Below, piece by piece: positions 36,784 to 45,214 of a stretch of 64,000 bases of DNA. The DNA comes from Clostridiaceae bacterium (GTDB taxonomy: Bacteria; Bacillota; Clostridia; Oscillospirales; Butyricicoccaceae): the NCBI GenBank assembly GCA_018383195.1, contig JAGZOP010000008.1, positions 1 to 64,000 on the forward strand. The letters run 5' to 3'. Made by a program: the position numbers and the translations under genes. Position 1 is the first letter of the stretch. Every line of letters starts with the position of its first letter. The notes beneath the pieces are model-generated. The model made no database searches and was not told where the DNA came from. It saw nothing but the letters and a program-made list of their open reading frames with translations.

Positions 36784-38943
36784 ATGGATACCATCATCAA
36801 GGCGTTGGCACAGGAACTGAGCCAGCCGGAAAAATATGTAGAAAATGTGGCGAAGCTGCTCGATGAGGGCAACACCGTTCCGTTTATTGCACGTTACCGC
36901 AAAGAGATGCACGGAACAATGGACGATCAGACCATCCGCCAGCTTGCGGACCGTCTGGCTTATTTACGCGGGTTGGATGCGCGCCGCGCTGAGGTTCGGG
37001 AGAATATCGCAGCACTGGGGCAGCTGACGGAGGAACTGGCGCACGCAATTGACTGCGCACAGACGCTTGCGGAGATTGACGATCTGTACCGCCCGTATCG
37101 CCCCAAACGGCGAACACGCGCTTCTATTGCACGAGAAAAGGGACTGGAACCGCTTGCTGCACTGCTTTGTGAAACGCGGGGCGCGGCAAAATCTGCGATG
37201 CAGGCAGCGCAGGTATTTGTCAGCGCAGAAAAAGGAGTAGAAACTGCGGCAGACGCGCTTGCGGGGGCGCGGGACATCCTTGCGGAAGAACTAAGCGATG
37301 ATGCGGAAGTGCGCAAGCGCCTGCGAGGTCTGCTGATGCGCACTGGAATTCTGAAAACCGTTGGGACGGACGAGGCAGACAGCGTGTATGCGATGTATCG
37401 GGAGTTTTCCGAAGCGGTGAAAAAGATGCAGAGCCATCGTGTGCTTGCAGTCAATCGCGGCGAAAAAGAGGGCAAACTCAAGGTGACGATTTCGGGGGAT
37501 GATGCGGAAGCGCAGGTACTTTTGCGCCGCGCGCTGATTCATCCGCAAAGCACCTATGCAGACGAACTGCGGGCGGTGTGTGAGGACAGTTACAGCCGCC
37601 TGATTTTCCCCTCGCTCGAACGTGAAATCCGGAACGAGCTGACCGATGCGGCAAATGAACAGGCGATCAAAACCTTTGCGCTCAACCTGCGTCCGCTGCT
37701 GATGCAGCCGCCGGTGCGCGGGCGCGTAACCTTGGGGTTTGATCCGGCATACCGCACGGGCTGTAAGCTCGCTGTAGTCGATGAAACAGGCAAGGTGCTT
37801 GAAACAGGAGTCATCTATCCCACACCGCCTCACAAAAAGATTGCGGAAGCCAAAAAGGTTTTACACAGGCTGTGCAAAACCTATGGAATTACCGCCATTG
37901 CAATCGGCAATGGCACCGCTTCGCGAGAGTCTGAGCTGTTTGTGGCAGAGTTTTTGCGCGAATATGACGGAAATGTGCAGTACATGGTGGTATCGGAGGC
38001 GGGCGCATCGGTATATTCGGCGTCCAAATTGGGTGCCGAAGAGTTTCCTGATTTTGATGTGTCGCTGCGTTCCGCGGTTTCGATTGCCCGCAGGCTGCAA
38101 GACCCGCTTGCTGAGCTGGTGAAGATTGACCCCAAAGCCATTGGCGTGGGGCAGTATCAGCACGATATGCCGCAGGCGCGGCTTGGTGAGGCATTGGACG
38201 GGGTTGTCGAGGACTGCGTCAGTTCGGTCGGTGTGGACATCAATACAGCATCACCCGCGCTGCTCGCGCGTGTCGCAGGAGTCAGCAAAACGGTATCAAA
38301 AAATATTTTAACCTATCGAGAGGAAAACGGACGCTTTACGAGCAGAAAGCAGCTGCTCAAGGTGAAAGGTCTGGGACCCAAAGCATATGAGCAATGCGCA
38401 GGTTTTTTGCGCGTGCCGGATGGTGAAAACTTGCTCGACCGGACTGCGGTGCACCCGGAGTCCTATGAGGCGGCGCAAATGCTGCTCACATTGACCGGAT
38501 ATACGGCGGAAGATGCGGCATCGGGCAAGATTGGCGAATTGCAGCCGCGCATAGAGCAGCTCGGTAAGGAGGATGCGGCGAAACGCTGCGGGGTCGGTGT
38601 GCCGACGCTGCTGGATATTGCGCAGGAATTGCTGCGTCCGGGACGCGATGTGCGGGATCAGCTGCCGCAGCCGATGCTGCGCTCGGATGTGCTCAGCTTA
38701 GAAGATTTGAAAGACGGCATGGAACTGAACGGTACAGTGCGCAATGTAACCGACTTTGGTGCTTTTGTAGATATCGGCGTGCATCAGGACGGGTTGGTGC
38801 ATATTTCGGAATTGTGCAGCCGGTTTGTGCGGCATCCGTCGGAGGTGGTTAAGGTTGGAGACGTGGTATGTGTGCGTGTGCTCGGAGTCAACGCCAAAAC
38901 CGGACGAATTTCACTGTCCATGAAGCAGGCTGGCAAAAAATAA
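36784..38943 (+). CDS. tex: Tex family RNA-binding transcription accessory protein
   Basis: Tex is a conserved nucleic-acid-binding protein with an RNase H-like core, of unclear but broad role in transcription. It has 719 residues from ATG 36784 (AAGGAGG upstream); a longer frame to 36592 overlaps dacF and is rejected. In order, it has the helical N-terminus with the FIARYRKEMHGTMDD motif, the YqgF/RNase H-like domain (GFDPAYRTGCKLAVVD), a helix-hairpin-helix region (VDINTASPALLARVAGVS), and a C-terminal S1 domain (about 640-710, GTVRNVTDFGAFVDIGVH). Confidence 0.96.
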   Translation: MDTIIKALAQELSQPEKYVENVAKLLDEGNTVPFIARYRKEMHGTMDDQTIRQLADRLAYLRGLDARRAEVRENIAALGQLTEELAHAIDCAQTLAEIDDLYRPYRPKRRTRASIAREKGLEPLAALLCETRGAAKSAMQAAQVFVSAEKGVETAADALAGARDILAEELSDDAEVRKRLRGLLMRTGILKTVGTDEADSVYAMYREFSEAVKKMQSHRVLAVNRGEKEGKLKVTISGDDAEAQVLLRRALIHPQSTYADELRAVCEDSYSRLIFPSLEREIRNELTDAANEQAIKTFALNLRPLLMQPPVRGRVTLGFDPAYRTGCKLAVVDETGKVLETGVIYPTPPHKKIAEAKKVLHRLCKTYGITAIAIGNGTASRESELFVAEFLREYDGNVQYMVVSEAGASVYSASKLGAEEFPDFDVSLRSAVSIARRLQDPLAELVKIDPKAIGVGQYQHDMPQARLGEALDGVVEDCVSSVGVDINTASPALLARVAGVSKTVSKNILTYREENGRFTSRKQLLKVKGLGPKAYEQCAGFLRVPDGENLLDRTAVHPESYEAAQMLLTLTGYTAEDAASGKIGELQPRIEQLGKEDAAKRCGVGVPTLLDIAQELLRPGRDVRDQLPQPMLRSDVLSLEDLKDGMELNGTVRNVTDFGAFVDIGVHQDGLVHISELCSRFVRHPSEVVKVGDVVCVRVLGVNAKTGRISLSMKQAGKK

Positions 38944-38946
38944 GAA

Positions 38947-38985
38947 AAAATCCCCGCGCGGCACTCGTTCCGCGTGGGGATTTTG
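38947..38985. terminator. Bidirectional terminator between tex and the PII-like gene
   Basis: A long stem, AAATCCCCGCGCGG with CCGCGTGGGGATTT, has A and T runs on both flanks. Confidence 0.85.
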
Positions 38986-38989
38986 TATT

Positions 38990-39682
38990 TTAGTCATCAG
39001 CTGGAAGATCTTCCATCAGGCGCATGCCGGCTGTGCTTGTGACCGGCAGGGAAAAGACAATGCTTTTGGCTTTGGTCGATAATCCTGCCTTGTCCATGAC
39101 TGCGCGCATGATTTTATTTTTATCCGCAGTTTTGGAGACAATCAGGATCAGTTCCTTTTCTTTGCCGAGCGAGACGCCGAGAAAGCGTTCGGCGCCTTCC
39201 ATGCCGGTGCCTTTGGCATGGATTACCGTACCGCCGGCGGCGCCTGCGGCACGTGCCGCGTCCATAATGAGATCGGTATACCCCTGATTTGCAATCGTCA
39301 CAAGCAGTTCGTGTTTGGTATCCTGCAAGGTGGATTCCTCCCCTTTTACGAAGTTCTGGTTTTCGGTCAGGAAAAGCAGCTGCTTTTTGCCGCCGATGCT
39401 GCTGAGCGGGATAATAAAGGCAACGCCGGTACCGGGGACATCGATGCGCAGTTGCTTTTGCAGTGCATCCTTGATGGTACGCCACAGTTCCCGATTGACA
39501 AAGGAAAGGATGACAACCTTTTCTGATTTTTCCAGACCAAAATAATTCAAGACATCACTGACTGCGGTTCCTTCGGCAACGGTGCTCAGTGTAATTTCCA
39601 GACCAAAGGCGCGGTAAAAATTCCGAAAACGCTTCCAGTTTTCGCGGTCTGTGATGGTTGCCATCAGATAAAGTTCGCTCAT
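38990..39682 (-). CDS. Tandem PII-like (GlnB-fold) protein
   Basis: This 230-residue soluble protein looks like two GlnB-type domains in a row. The second (about 125-225) is closest to PII: a loop GTVIHAKGTG, then KEKELILIVSKTADKNKIMRAV, and AKSIVFSLPVTS. The first (about 1-108) has the same strand-helix order with more drift. PII proteins bind ATP, ADP or other nucleotides and control membrane transporters by contact. It is 15 bp downstream of a DUF1538 membrane protein on the same strand, so it probably regulates that protein. The ligand is unknown. Confidence 0.8.
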   Translation of the reverse strand: MSELYLMATITDRENWKRFRNFYRAFGLEITLSTVAEGTAVSDVLNYFGLEKSEKVVILSFVNRELWRTIKDALQKQLRIDVPGTGVAFIIPLSSIGGKKQLLFLTENQNFVKGEESTLQDTKHELLVTIANQGYTDLIMDAARAAGAAGGTVIHAKGTGMEGAERFLGVSLGKEKELILIVSKTADKNKIMRAVMDKAGLSTKAKSIVFSLPVTSTAGMRLMEDLPADD

Positions 39683-39697
39683 GAGATGCCTCCTGCA

Positions 39698-41236
39698 TTA
39701 AAGCTCAATAATCGCGTCATCCTCCAGCAGTTCAAACGCCATTGCGGGCGTAAGTGCAGACAGACGCTTTTCGCTGCGGCGCTTTTTGAACTGATAAAGC
39801 ATGCCGAGCACCTGAATGGTAATCAAAGGGGTCATGGCAACCATGGCAACCACGCCGAACGCGTCGGCAACAATACTGCCCCCTGCGGAGATACATGCCC
39901 CTTGTGCGAAAGGCAGGAGAAAGGTGGCGGTCATGGGACCGGACGCGACGCCGCCCGAGTCAAACGCAATGGCGGTGAAGATTTTTGGGACAAAGAACGA
40001 CAATCCCAGTGCAAGCGCATAACCCGGAATCAGGAAATACAAAATCGATACTCCGGTCAGCACGCGCAGCATTGCCAGCCCGATGGAGGAGGCAACGCCG
40101 ATGGACAGAGCCCAGCCCATCGCGTGGGCAGAGATGGCTCCGTCTGTAATTTCTTCCACCTGTTTGTTGAGGATATATACCGCAGGCTCAGCTTTGACAA
40201 TAAAATAGCCGATAACCATTCCGATCGGGATGATGACCCACCGATAGGGCAAAGCCGCGATGACTTGTCCGAGGTAATTGCCGGCGGGGATGAAGCCGAC
40301 ATTTGCGCCGGTCAAAAACAGCACAAGCCCAATGTATGTATATGCAAGACCTACGAGAATCCGCAGCAGGTTTGGATAAGGGAGCTTGAGCGCCGCAATT
40401 TGAAATGCACCGAAAAATAGCAGGATAGGCAGCAGAGAAACGGCGATTTCGTGGAAATAAGTCGGGAAAGCAAGGTGAAATAGCGCCCACAATTCGGTGG
40501 AGTTTGTGATTTCGGGAATAGAGGGCGGTGTGTATGCGCTGCTTTGGGGATTGTAGAGCATGCCGAGCAGCAATACGGCAAGAATCGGACCGATGGAGCA
40601 CAGGGCAACCAGACCGAAGCTGTCATCCGCAGCATGGCGGTCGGTACGGATTGCGGCAACGCCGATACCGAGCGCCATGATGAATGGCACGGTCATCGGA
40701 CCGGTTGTGACACCGCCCGAGTCGAACGCTACGCCGAGAAAATCGGGGGATACGAAAAAGGTCAGTCCGAATACAACCAGATAAAACAGAATGAGCAGCG
40801 GCGGGAGCGCAATGCTGAAGAGCATACGCAGCAGTGCGATCACAAGGAATGCGCCGACGCCGACCGCAACCGCCAGAATCAGCGTCTGGTTTGGAATGGA
40901 TGGAACCTGTTCTGCCAGCACCTGCAGGTCCGGCTCGGAGATGGTTACAATGAAGCCGAGCAGAAAGGAGAGCAGAACAATGACCCATAACTTTTTACTG
41001 CCAGTCATGCAGCTGCCCACGCGTTCACCCATTGGCGTCATCGCCATTTCGGCGCCCTGCGTAAAGAACATCATGCCAACGACAAGCAGCGCGGCGCCCA
41101 TGAGAAAACAGAGCAGGATGCTCGGGGAAATCGGTGCAATCGTAAAGCAGAGCAGGAGCACAATGCCGATGATCGGCAGTACGGCGCGTAAAGATTCGGC
41201 AAGCTTTTCGCGGAGTTTACGCCAAGTATTTTTCAA
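39698..41236 (-). CDS. DUF1538 family membrane protein, internally duplicated
   Basis: This is a 512-residue integral membrane protein with about 12 or more helices in two related halves. Each half carries the same signature, AFDSGGVTTGPMTVPF and AFDSGGVASGPMTATF, so it is a transporter-like internal repeat. Its function is unknown. I start it at TTG 41236 with GAGGTG 5 bases upstream; another TTG at 41266 is in frame but has no ribosome binding site. It is followed by the PII-like protein. Confidence 0.88.
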   Translation of the reverse strand: MKNTWRKLREKLAESLRAVLPIIGIVLLLCFTIAPISPSILLCFLMGAALLVVGMMFFTQGAEMAMTPMGERVGSCMTGSKKLWVIVLLSFLLGFIVTISEPDLQVLAEQVPSIPNQTLILAVAVGVGAFLVIALLRMLFSIALPPLLILFYLVVFGLTFFVSPDFLGVAFDSGGVTTGPMTVPFIMALGIGVAAIRTDRHAADDSFGLVALCSIGPILAVLLLGMLYNPQSSAYTPPSIPEITNSTELWALFHLAFPTYFHEIAVSLLPILLFFGAFQIAALKLPYPNLLRILVGLAYTYIGLVLFLTGANVGFIPAGNYLGQVIAALPYRWVIIPIGMVIGYFIVKAEPAVYILNKQVEEITDGAISAHAMGWALSIGVASSIGLAMLRVLTGVSILYFLIPGYALALGLSFFVPKIFTAIAFDSGGVASGPMTATFLLPFAQGACISAGGSIVADAFGVVAMVAMTPLITIQVLGMLYQFKKRRSEKRLSALTPAMAFELLEDDAIIEL

Positions 41237-41362
41237 ATTTTCACCTCGCTGGACGGTTGGAATCAAAGGAATGCATCAATAGTTTACCATAAAATTGAGG
41301 GGGAAACCAGAACTTATGTGCGATTTTGACGTACTTTTAACAGGGAAAACGCGCTTGGAACA

Positions 41363-41695
41363 TCACAAGCATGCGGAAATATGCATCAACACATAAATGA
41401 AGAGCAGCAAAATGGCGCCCCAAAGCAAAGCGGCACAAAGCAGACCGAAAAAACGATGCAGCGGGCGGTGGAGCTCCGCGAGTGCACGGCCAAGCTCGTC
41501 TGCATCACCCATTGCGCGGACTGCCTGCTGCTCGGCATCGTTTCCGGTGATGCCCTGCGCACGCAGAGTGCGCAGCCGGTCGTCAAGATGCGCACGCAAT
41601 TCACGGCGCACGGTGCTGCGGTGATGCCCTGCGGGCAAATAGGTGCAGACCTGGTCGAGCCAGCACTCAGTCGGTGTTTTCGGCACAGGCACCAC
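41363..41695 (-). CDS. Permease-prefix-domain-like small membrane protein
   Basis: This is a 110-residue protein with an N-terminal soluble helical part (RRELRAHLDDRLRTLRAQG, then DAEQQAVRAMGDADELG), typical of the 'permease prefix domain 1' that comes with PadR regulators. One C-terminal membrane helix (CAALLWGAILLLFIYVLM) follows. The likely start is a GTG (41695), overlapping the padR end by 29 bases; the exact start is uncertain, with other GTGs close by. It is probably co-regulated with padR. Confidence 0.7.
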   Translation of the reverse strand: MVPVPKTPTECWLDQVCTYLPAGHHRSTVRRELRAHLDDRLRTLRAQGITGNDAEQQAVRAMGDADELGRALAELHRPLHRFFGLLCAALLWGAILLLFIYVLMHISACL

Positions 41696-42014
41696 CCCCT
41701 AAAGCACCGCCAAACGCCCGGGACAGGCGTTTCCATTCATCCCGCTGACGGCTTAGGATTCGTGTACCCGCGCGGGTCAGGCGATAGCAGCGGCGCGGTC
41801 CGGCTTCGGTTTCGCGGTCATAGCCTGCAATCTGTCCCTGTTCGCATAGGCGGTATAGAAGAGGATATAACATTCCCTCGCATTGGAAAAATGCGCAGTC
41901 TCGTCGTGCTTCGAGTGCGTGCACCAACTCAAAACCGGTCTTATCTCCCTCATCCAGCAAAGCGAGCACAAGCAGGATGCGCGTGCGCTCGGAAGAAGAA
42001 AAATTTTGTGCCAT
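41667..42014 (-). CDS. PadR family transcriptional regulator
   Basis: This is a 115-residue winged-helix repressor of the PadR type. The DNA-binding part (LLVLALLDEGDKTGFELVHALE, split here by the turn) and the wing (EGMLYPLLYRLCEQGQIAGY) are clear. I start it at ATG 42014, 10 bases after GGAAGG; two other ATGs lie 6 and 9 bases upstream. It is the first gene of the minus-strand group padR, permease-prefix gene, DUF1538 gene and PII-like gene, although a 126-bp gap separates the first two from the last two. Confidence 0.85.
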   Translation of the reverse strand: MAQNFSSSERTRILLVLALLDEGDKTGFELVHALEARRDCAFFQCEGMLYPLLYRLCEQGQIAGYDRETEAGPRRCYRLTRAGTRILSRQRDEWKRLSRAFGGALGGGACAENTD

Positions 42015-42154
42015 ATGCATCATGCCTTCCCAAGAATGATACCAGTGAATGGTTTCAGTATACCACATTGCCGCGCAGAATAGAACCCGTCTTGAAAACT
42101 GTGGAAGGGTGTGATAAAGTGAAACTGCAAATGAAACAGAGGAGGTTCCATCCG

Positions 42155-42631
42155 ATGGCAGAAAATAAAACTAATGTGATGCGCATATTGGAGCAGCATA
42201 AAATCGCCTATACGCCGCACGAATATCCGCACGGAAAGGAAGCGGTGGACGGCGTGACTGTTGCAGCCAGCCTGGGACAGAATCCGGCGCAGGTGTTCAA
42301 AACGCTGGTAGCGCGCGGCAAGAGCGGCGGCATTTATGTGTTTGTCATTCCGGTGGCTGAGGAGCTGCATCTCAAAAAAGCAGCCAAGGCGGTCGGGGAA
42401 AAGTCAATGGAAATGATTCATGTCAAGGAGCTGCTTGGGCTGACTGGATATGTACGGGGCGGCTGTTCACCGGTCGGTCTCAAGAAACCCTATCCGGTGA
42501 CCATCCATGAGAGCGCAAACGCGCTGCCGTCTATCATTGTCAGCGCGGGCAAAATCGGCTATCAGATTGAGACTGCGCCTGCAGATCTCATTGCGCTGGT
42601 CAAGGCACAGACTGCGGACATCATTCAGTGA
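42155..42631 (+). CDS. ybaK: Cys-tRNA(Pro) deacylase, YbaK/EbsC family
   Basis: This editing enzyme frees cysteine wrongly attached to tRNA-Pro. It has 158 residues from ATG 42155 with GGAGG at 42141-42145. Family segments are VAASLGQNPAQVFKTLVARG (with the catalytic Lys), VIPVAEELHLKKAAKAVG, and GGCSPVGLKKPYPVTI. A much longer upstream extension of the frame to 41381 is antisense to padR and is rejected. Its 3' end overlaps the convergent gene by 11 bases. Confidence 0.94.
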   Translation: MAENKTNVMRILEQHKIAYTPHEYPHGKEAVDGVTVAASLGQNPAQVFKTLVARGKSGGIYVFVIPVAEELHLKKAAKAVGEKSMEMIHVKELLGLTGYVRGGCSPVGLKKPYPVTIHESANALPSIIVSAGKIGYQIETAPADLIALVKAQTADIIQ

Positions 42632-43388
42632 GCGGCGGCAAAAGCGCCGCGACATCGGGATAAAGCGCGAAGATATGCGAAATGCCGCGTGCATTCAGCC
42701 GGTTCAGCTTGGCTTCCAAGGTGGAGGCATCATCATAAAGAACAAAATGACCGCACTGTTCGGAATCCATGTAGGTGAAATATTTGGCACACAGTTCGCG
42801 GGAGAAGAACGGCTGTGCACCACAGGTCTGCTGGAGGGTGCGGCGCTCGTCTGTGGAGAGCGGATGCCCTTCGCTGTCCTGTGCGGGCAGGGAAAAATCG
42901 GTGGAAACCGGTCGGATTGCTGCTGCAATACGTGCCGGGTATTTGGCTTGCAGCATATCAAAGTAATCATCCAGACTGCCGCCGCTGATTGCGGTTTCTG
43001 CAACAAGGATCGCGTGTTCTACGTGCTCTGCCTGCACGAGAGGTACAAAAAGCGGGAAATCAGCCGCATGGGCAAGCCGGTCAAGTGCACGAAGCAGGGT
43101 GTGTGCAGACGGGGTAACCTGCTCAATATCCGCAAACAAACCGCGCATATTGTGCTGACGTACTTCATGCAGCAGCGCTTCTGCACAGAAATCAGGAATC
43201 GTTCCGTCCAGTCCAAGATCACTGACACCGAGGTAACAGTCTGTCAGCTTGGCGGGGAGGCTCAGGCGTGTGATCGCGCCGCCGCGCCCGATGCCAAGGC
43301 AGAGCTGCAAAAGCGGTAAGTTATATTTTTCCGCTGCGGCGGTATCCGAACCTGCGCAGACTAAAATCAGGTTTTTTGTTGACTGCAT
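42621..43388 (-). CDS. Cytoplasmic barrel-like protein of unknown function, GH18-like
   Basis: This 255-residue protein starts at ATG 43388 (AAGGAG upstream) and has no signal peptide. Its strand-helix rhythm, a GLFADIEQ segment resembling the DxE strand of GH18 barrels, and a final ARGISHIFALYPDV strand suggest a degenerate GH18-like TIM barrel. The similarity is by eye and weak. The N-terminus LVCAGSDTAAAEKYN reads more like a phosphate- or ligand-binding start. I do not assign a function. It is divergent from yqeG and overlaps ybaK at its 3' end. Confidence 0.65.
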   Translation of the reverse strand: MQSTKNLILVCAGSDTAAAEKYNLPLLQLCLGIGRGGAITRLSLPAKLTDCYLGVSDLGLDGTIPDFCAEALLHEVRQHNMRGLFADIEQVTPSAHTLLRALDRLAHAADFPLFVPLVQAEHVEHAILVAETAISGGSLDDYFDMLQAKYPARIAAAIRPVSTDFSLPAQDSEGHPLSTDERRTLQQTCGAQPFFSRELCAKYFTYMDSEQCGHFVLYDDASTLEAKLNRLNARGISHIFALYPDVAALLPPLTE

Positions 43389-43482
43389 ATTGGGTCGCTC
43401 CTTTTTTCTGGACTTTTGTGAATTTCTCGCGTACAATACTATATGCATGCCAACGGCAAAATAATATGAAGAGGATTCGCTT

Positions 43483-44001
43483 ATGTTACAGCTGCTTACA
43501 CCAGACTGCGTTTTTGATACAATTTTCGATATTTCCCCGGAGTTTTTGAAAACGCGGGGCATACGGGGCGCGCTCATCGACATTGATGGCACAGTTTCTT
43601 CCCATCGGGTAAAGCTGCCGAGCGAGGCGTTGTGTGCCTATGTGAAATCTTTGCAGACCGCAGGCATTCAGGTGCTGTTTTTATCGAATAATAAGAGAGA
43701 ACGTGTTGGCGCATTCAGTGAGCCGATGGGCGTGGAGTGGGTGAGCCGTGCAACCAAGCCGCTGATGCGCGGGTTCCGCAAAGGGGCAGACAAGCTGGGA
43801 CTGCCGATGCGGGAGATTGCGGTGATTGGCGATCAGATTTTTACCGATGTATTGGGCGGCAACCGGATGGGGGCGCTGACCTGTCAGGTGCAGTCGATTG
43901 ACCGAGAAGAATTCTGGATTGGGGTACGCTGCCGCATTGAAAAGCGATTTATTGAGCGCGGCAGAAAGAAAATGCAGGAGGATGAGACGATTGAGCATTA
44001 A
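43483..44001 (+). CDS. yqeG: YqeG family HAD-IIIA phosphatase
   Basis: This is a HAD-superfamily phosphatase of 172 residues. The nucleophile motif is ALIDIDGTV (the DxD pair), motif II VLFLSNN, a Lys in TKPLMRGF, and motif IV VIGDQIFTDVLGGNRMG. Its ribosome binding site is weak (GAAGAGG). The family often lies near aroE and ribosome-assembly GTPase genes; here it overlaps an endonuclease IV-like gene instead. Confidence 0.93.
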   Translation: MLQLLTPDCVFDTIFDISPEFLKTRGIRGALIDIDGTVSSHRVKLPSEALCAYVKSLQTAGIQVLFLSNNKRERVGAFSEPMGVEWVSRATKPLMRGFRKGADKLGLPMREIAVIGDQIFTDVLGGNRMGALTCQVQSIDREEFWIGVRCRIEKRFIERGRKKMQEDETIEH

Positions 44002-44848
44002 ATTTGGTCCTGCAGGCAATGCAGACGCCTTTGCGGCGGCGGGATTCAAAGCCACGGTGGATGCGCCCAGATGGCTGGCTGGACTGGGACTCAATGCCTA
44101 TGAATATCAGTGCGGACGAGGCGTCAATATCGGAGACGAAACCGCGGCAAAGATCGGCGCTGCAGCGCGCGAGTATGGTATTACCATGTCGCTGCACACG
44201 CCGTATTATATCAATCTTTCCTCGAACGAGCCGGAGCGCATGGAGAAAAATATCGGTTATGTGCTCAAAAGCTGCCGCGCGGCATCTGCCATGGGAGCGC
44301 AGCGGTTGGTTGTCCATTGCGGTGGTGTCGGGAAGCAGTCGCGCGACAAGGCGTTTGCCCATACGATTGAGAATGTGCGCAGGATTTTGGCCGCTATGGA
44401 TGATGCGGGTTATACGCAGCACACGATTTGTCTGGAAACGATGGGAAAGCGCAGCGTCATCGGCAGTGCGGAAGAGATTTGTCAGCTCGTTGCGCTCGAT
44501 GACCGTCTGCTGCCCTGCATTGATTTTGGGCATCTCAATGCCCGCACTGGCGGCGGATGCAATTCTTATGAGGATTTTTGTGCACTATTTGACCGGATGG
44601 AGAATGAAATTGGTGCGGAGCGTACAGCGCGGTTTCACAGCCATTTTTCCAAGATTGAATACTCCGATAAGGGAGAAGTGCGCCATTTAACTTTTGCAGA
44701 TGAACGATATGGACCGGAATTTGCGCCGCTTGCACGTGTGCTTGCTGAACGCAGATATGAACCGACAATCATTTGTGAATCTGCCGGGACGCAGGCTGAG
44801 GATGCGCTCACGATGCAGCGGCTGTACCGTAGTGAATGTGAAAAATAA
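43991..44848 (+). CDS. Endonuclease IV-like TIM-barrel protein
   Basis: This is a 285-residue TIM barrel of the AP endonuclease family 2 / sugar isomerase superfamily. Metal-ligand positions are recognisable: SLHTPYYINL, VVHCGG, CLETMG, CIDFGHLNAR, HSHFSKIEY and IICESAG. The pattern is close to endonuclease IV (Nfo) but the signature loops are altered, so a DNA-repair role is likely but not certain. The start is TTG 43991, 9 bases after AGGAGG; ATG 43982 overlaps that site. It overlaps yqeG by 11 bases. tRNA-Ser follows. Confidence 0.82.
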   Translation: MSIKFGPAGNADAFAAAGFKATVDAPRWLAGLGLNAYEYQCGRGVNIGDETAAKIGAAAREYGITMSLHTPYYINLSSNEPERMEKNIGYVLKSCRAASAMGAQRLVVHCGGVGKQSRDKAFAHTIENVRRILAAMDDAGYTQHTICLETMGKRSVIGSAEEICQLVALDDRLLPCIDFGHLNARTGGGCNSYEDFCALFDRMENEIGAERTARFHSHFSKIEYSDKGEVRHLTFADERYGPEFAPLARVLAERRYEPTIICESAGTQAEDALTMQRLYRSECEK

Positions 44849-44851
44849 TAC

Positions 44852-44880
44852 TTGCAAAATGGATGGGCGTGTGCTATACT
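44852..44880 (+). promoter_or_regulatory. Promoter of the tRNA-Ser gene
   Basis: TTGCAA (44852-44857), a 17-base spacer and TATACT (44875-44880), about 30 bases before the mature tRNA. Confidence 0.8.
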
Positions 44881-44911
44881 AATAAAGCTGTATCACAGCG
44901 CAAGTCCATAT

Positions 44912-45002
44912 GGAGCGGTATCGAAGAGGTCATAACGAGAACGACTCGAAATCGTTTGACGGGTGAAACCGTCCGTGGGTTCGAATCCCACCCGCTCCGC
45001 CA
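44912..45002 (+). tRNA. tRNA-Ser, anticodon CGA
   Basis: A 91-base class II tRNA. The acceptor stem is GGAGCGG (44912-44918) with CCGCTCC (44992-44998), discriminator G and encoded CCA (45000-45002). The anticodon stem AACGA/TCGTT holds loop CTCGAAA, so the anticodon is CGA and it reads UCG. The long variable arm GACGG...CCGTC is typical of serine. The T arm is GTGGG TTCGAAT CCCAC. Confidence 0.95.
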
Positions 45003-45004
45003 GT

Positions 45005-45042
45005 TCGTCGCAAGCTACGCATCGCTTGCGGCGATTTTTTTT
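45005..45042 (+). terminator. Terminator of tRNA-Ser
   Basis: An 11-bp stem TCGTCGCAAGC/GCTTGCGGCGA with one G-T pair is followed by eight T. It begins 2 bases after CCA. Confidence 0.88.
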
Positions 45043-45171
45043 GAAAAATCGCCGGTGCGCTCACTTTGCTGCGCCTCACTTTCGCCCGCGACCTGCTTGG
45101 CTGGGCTCGCGTGCGAGAAAAGTGCCGCCGTGTAAATGCGGTAGGGAGTGGAAAGACGGTTCCAGCGAAAT

Positions 45172-45211
45172 AAAAATATCCCCATATGGAGGTGTCCATA
45201 TGGGGATATTG
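45172..45211 (-). terminator. Terminator of trkA-trkH
   Basis: A perfect 15-bp stem ATATCCCCATATGGA with its complement is followed on the minus strand by TTTTTATTT. The GC-rich stretch 45043-45171 between the two terminators holds no gene I can support. Confidence 0.85.
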
Positions 45212-45214
45212 CTT

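Noticed and set aside
41381..42154. Long N-terminal extension of ybaK
   Set aside because: It is antisense to padR and its neighbour; ATG 42155 has a proper GGAGG and gives the normal family length.
45035..45200. CRISPR-like or att-site repeat after tRNA-Ser
   Set aside because: There is no regular repeat-spacer pattern, no integrase, and no second copy of the tRNA 3' end. The paired sequences are explained by two terminators.
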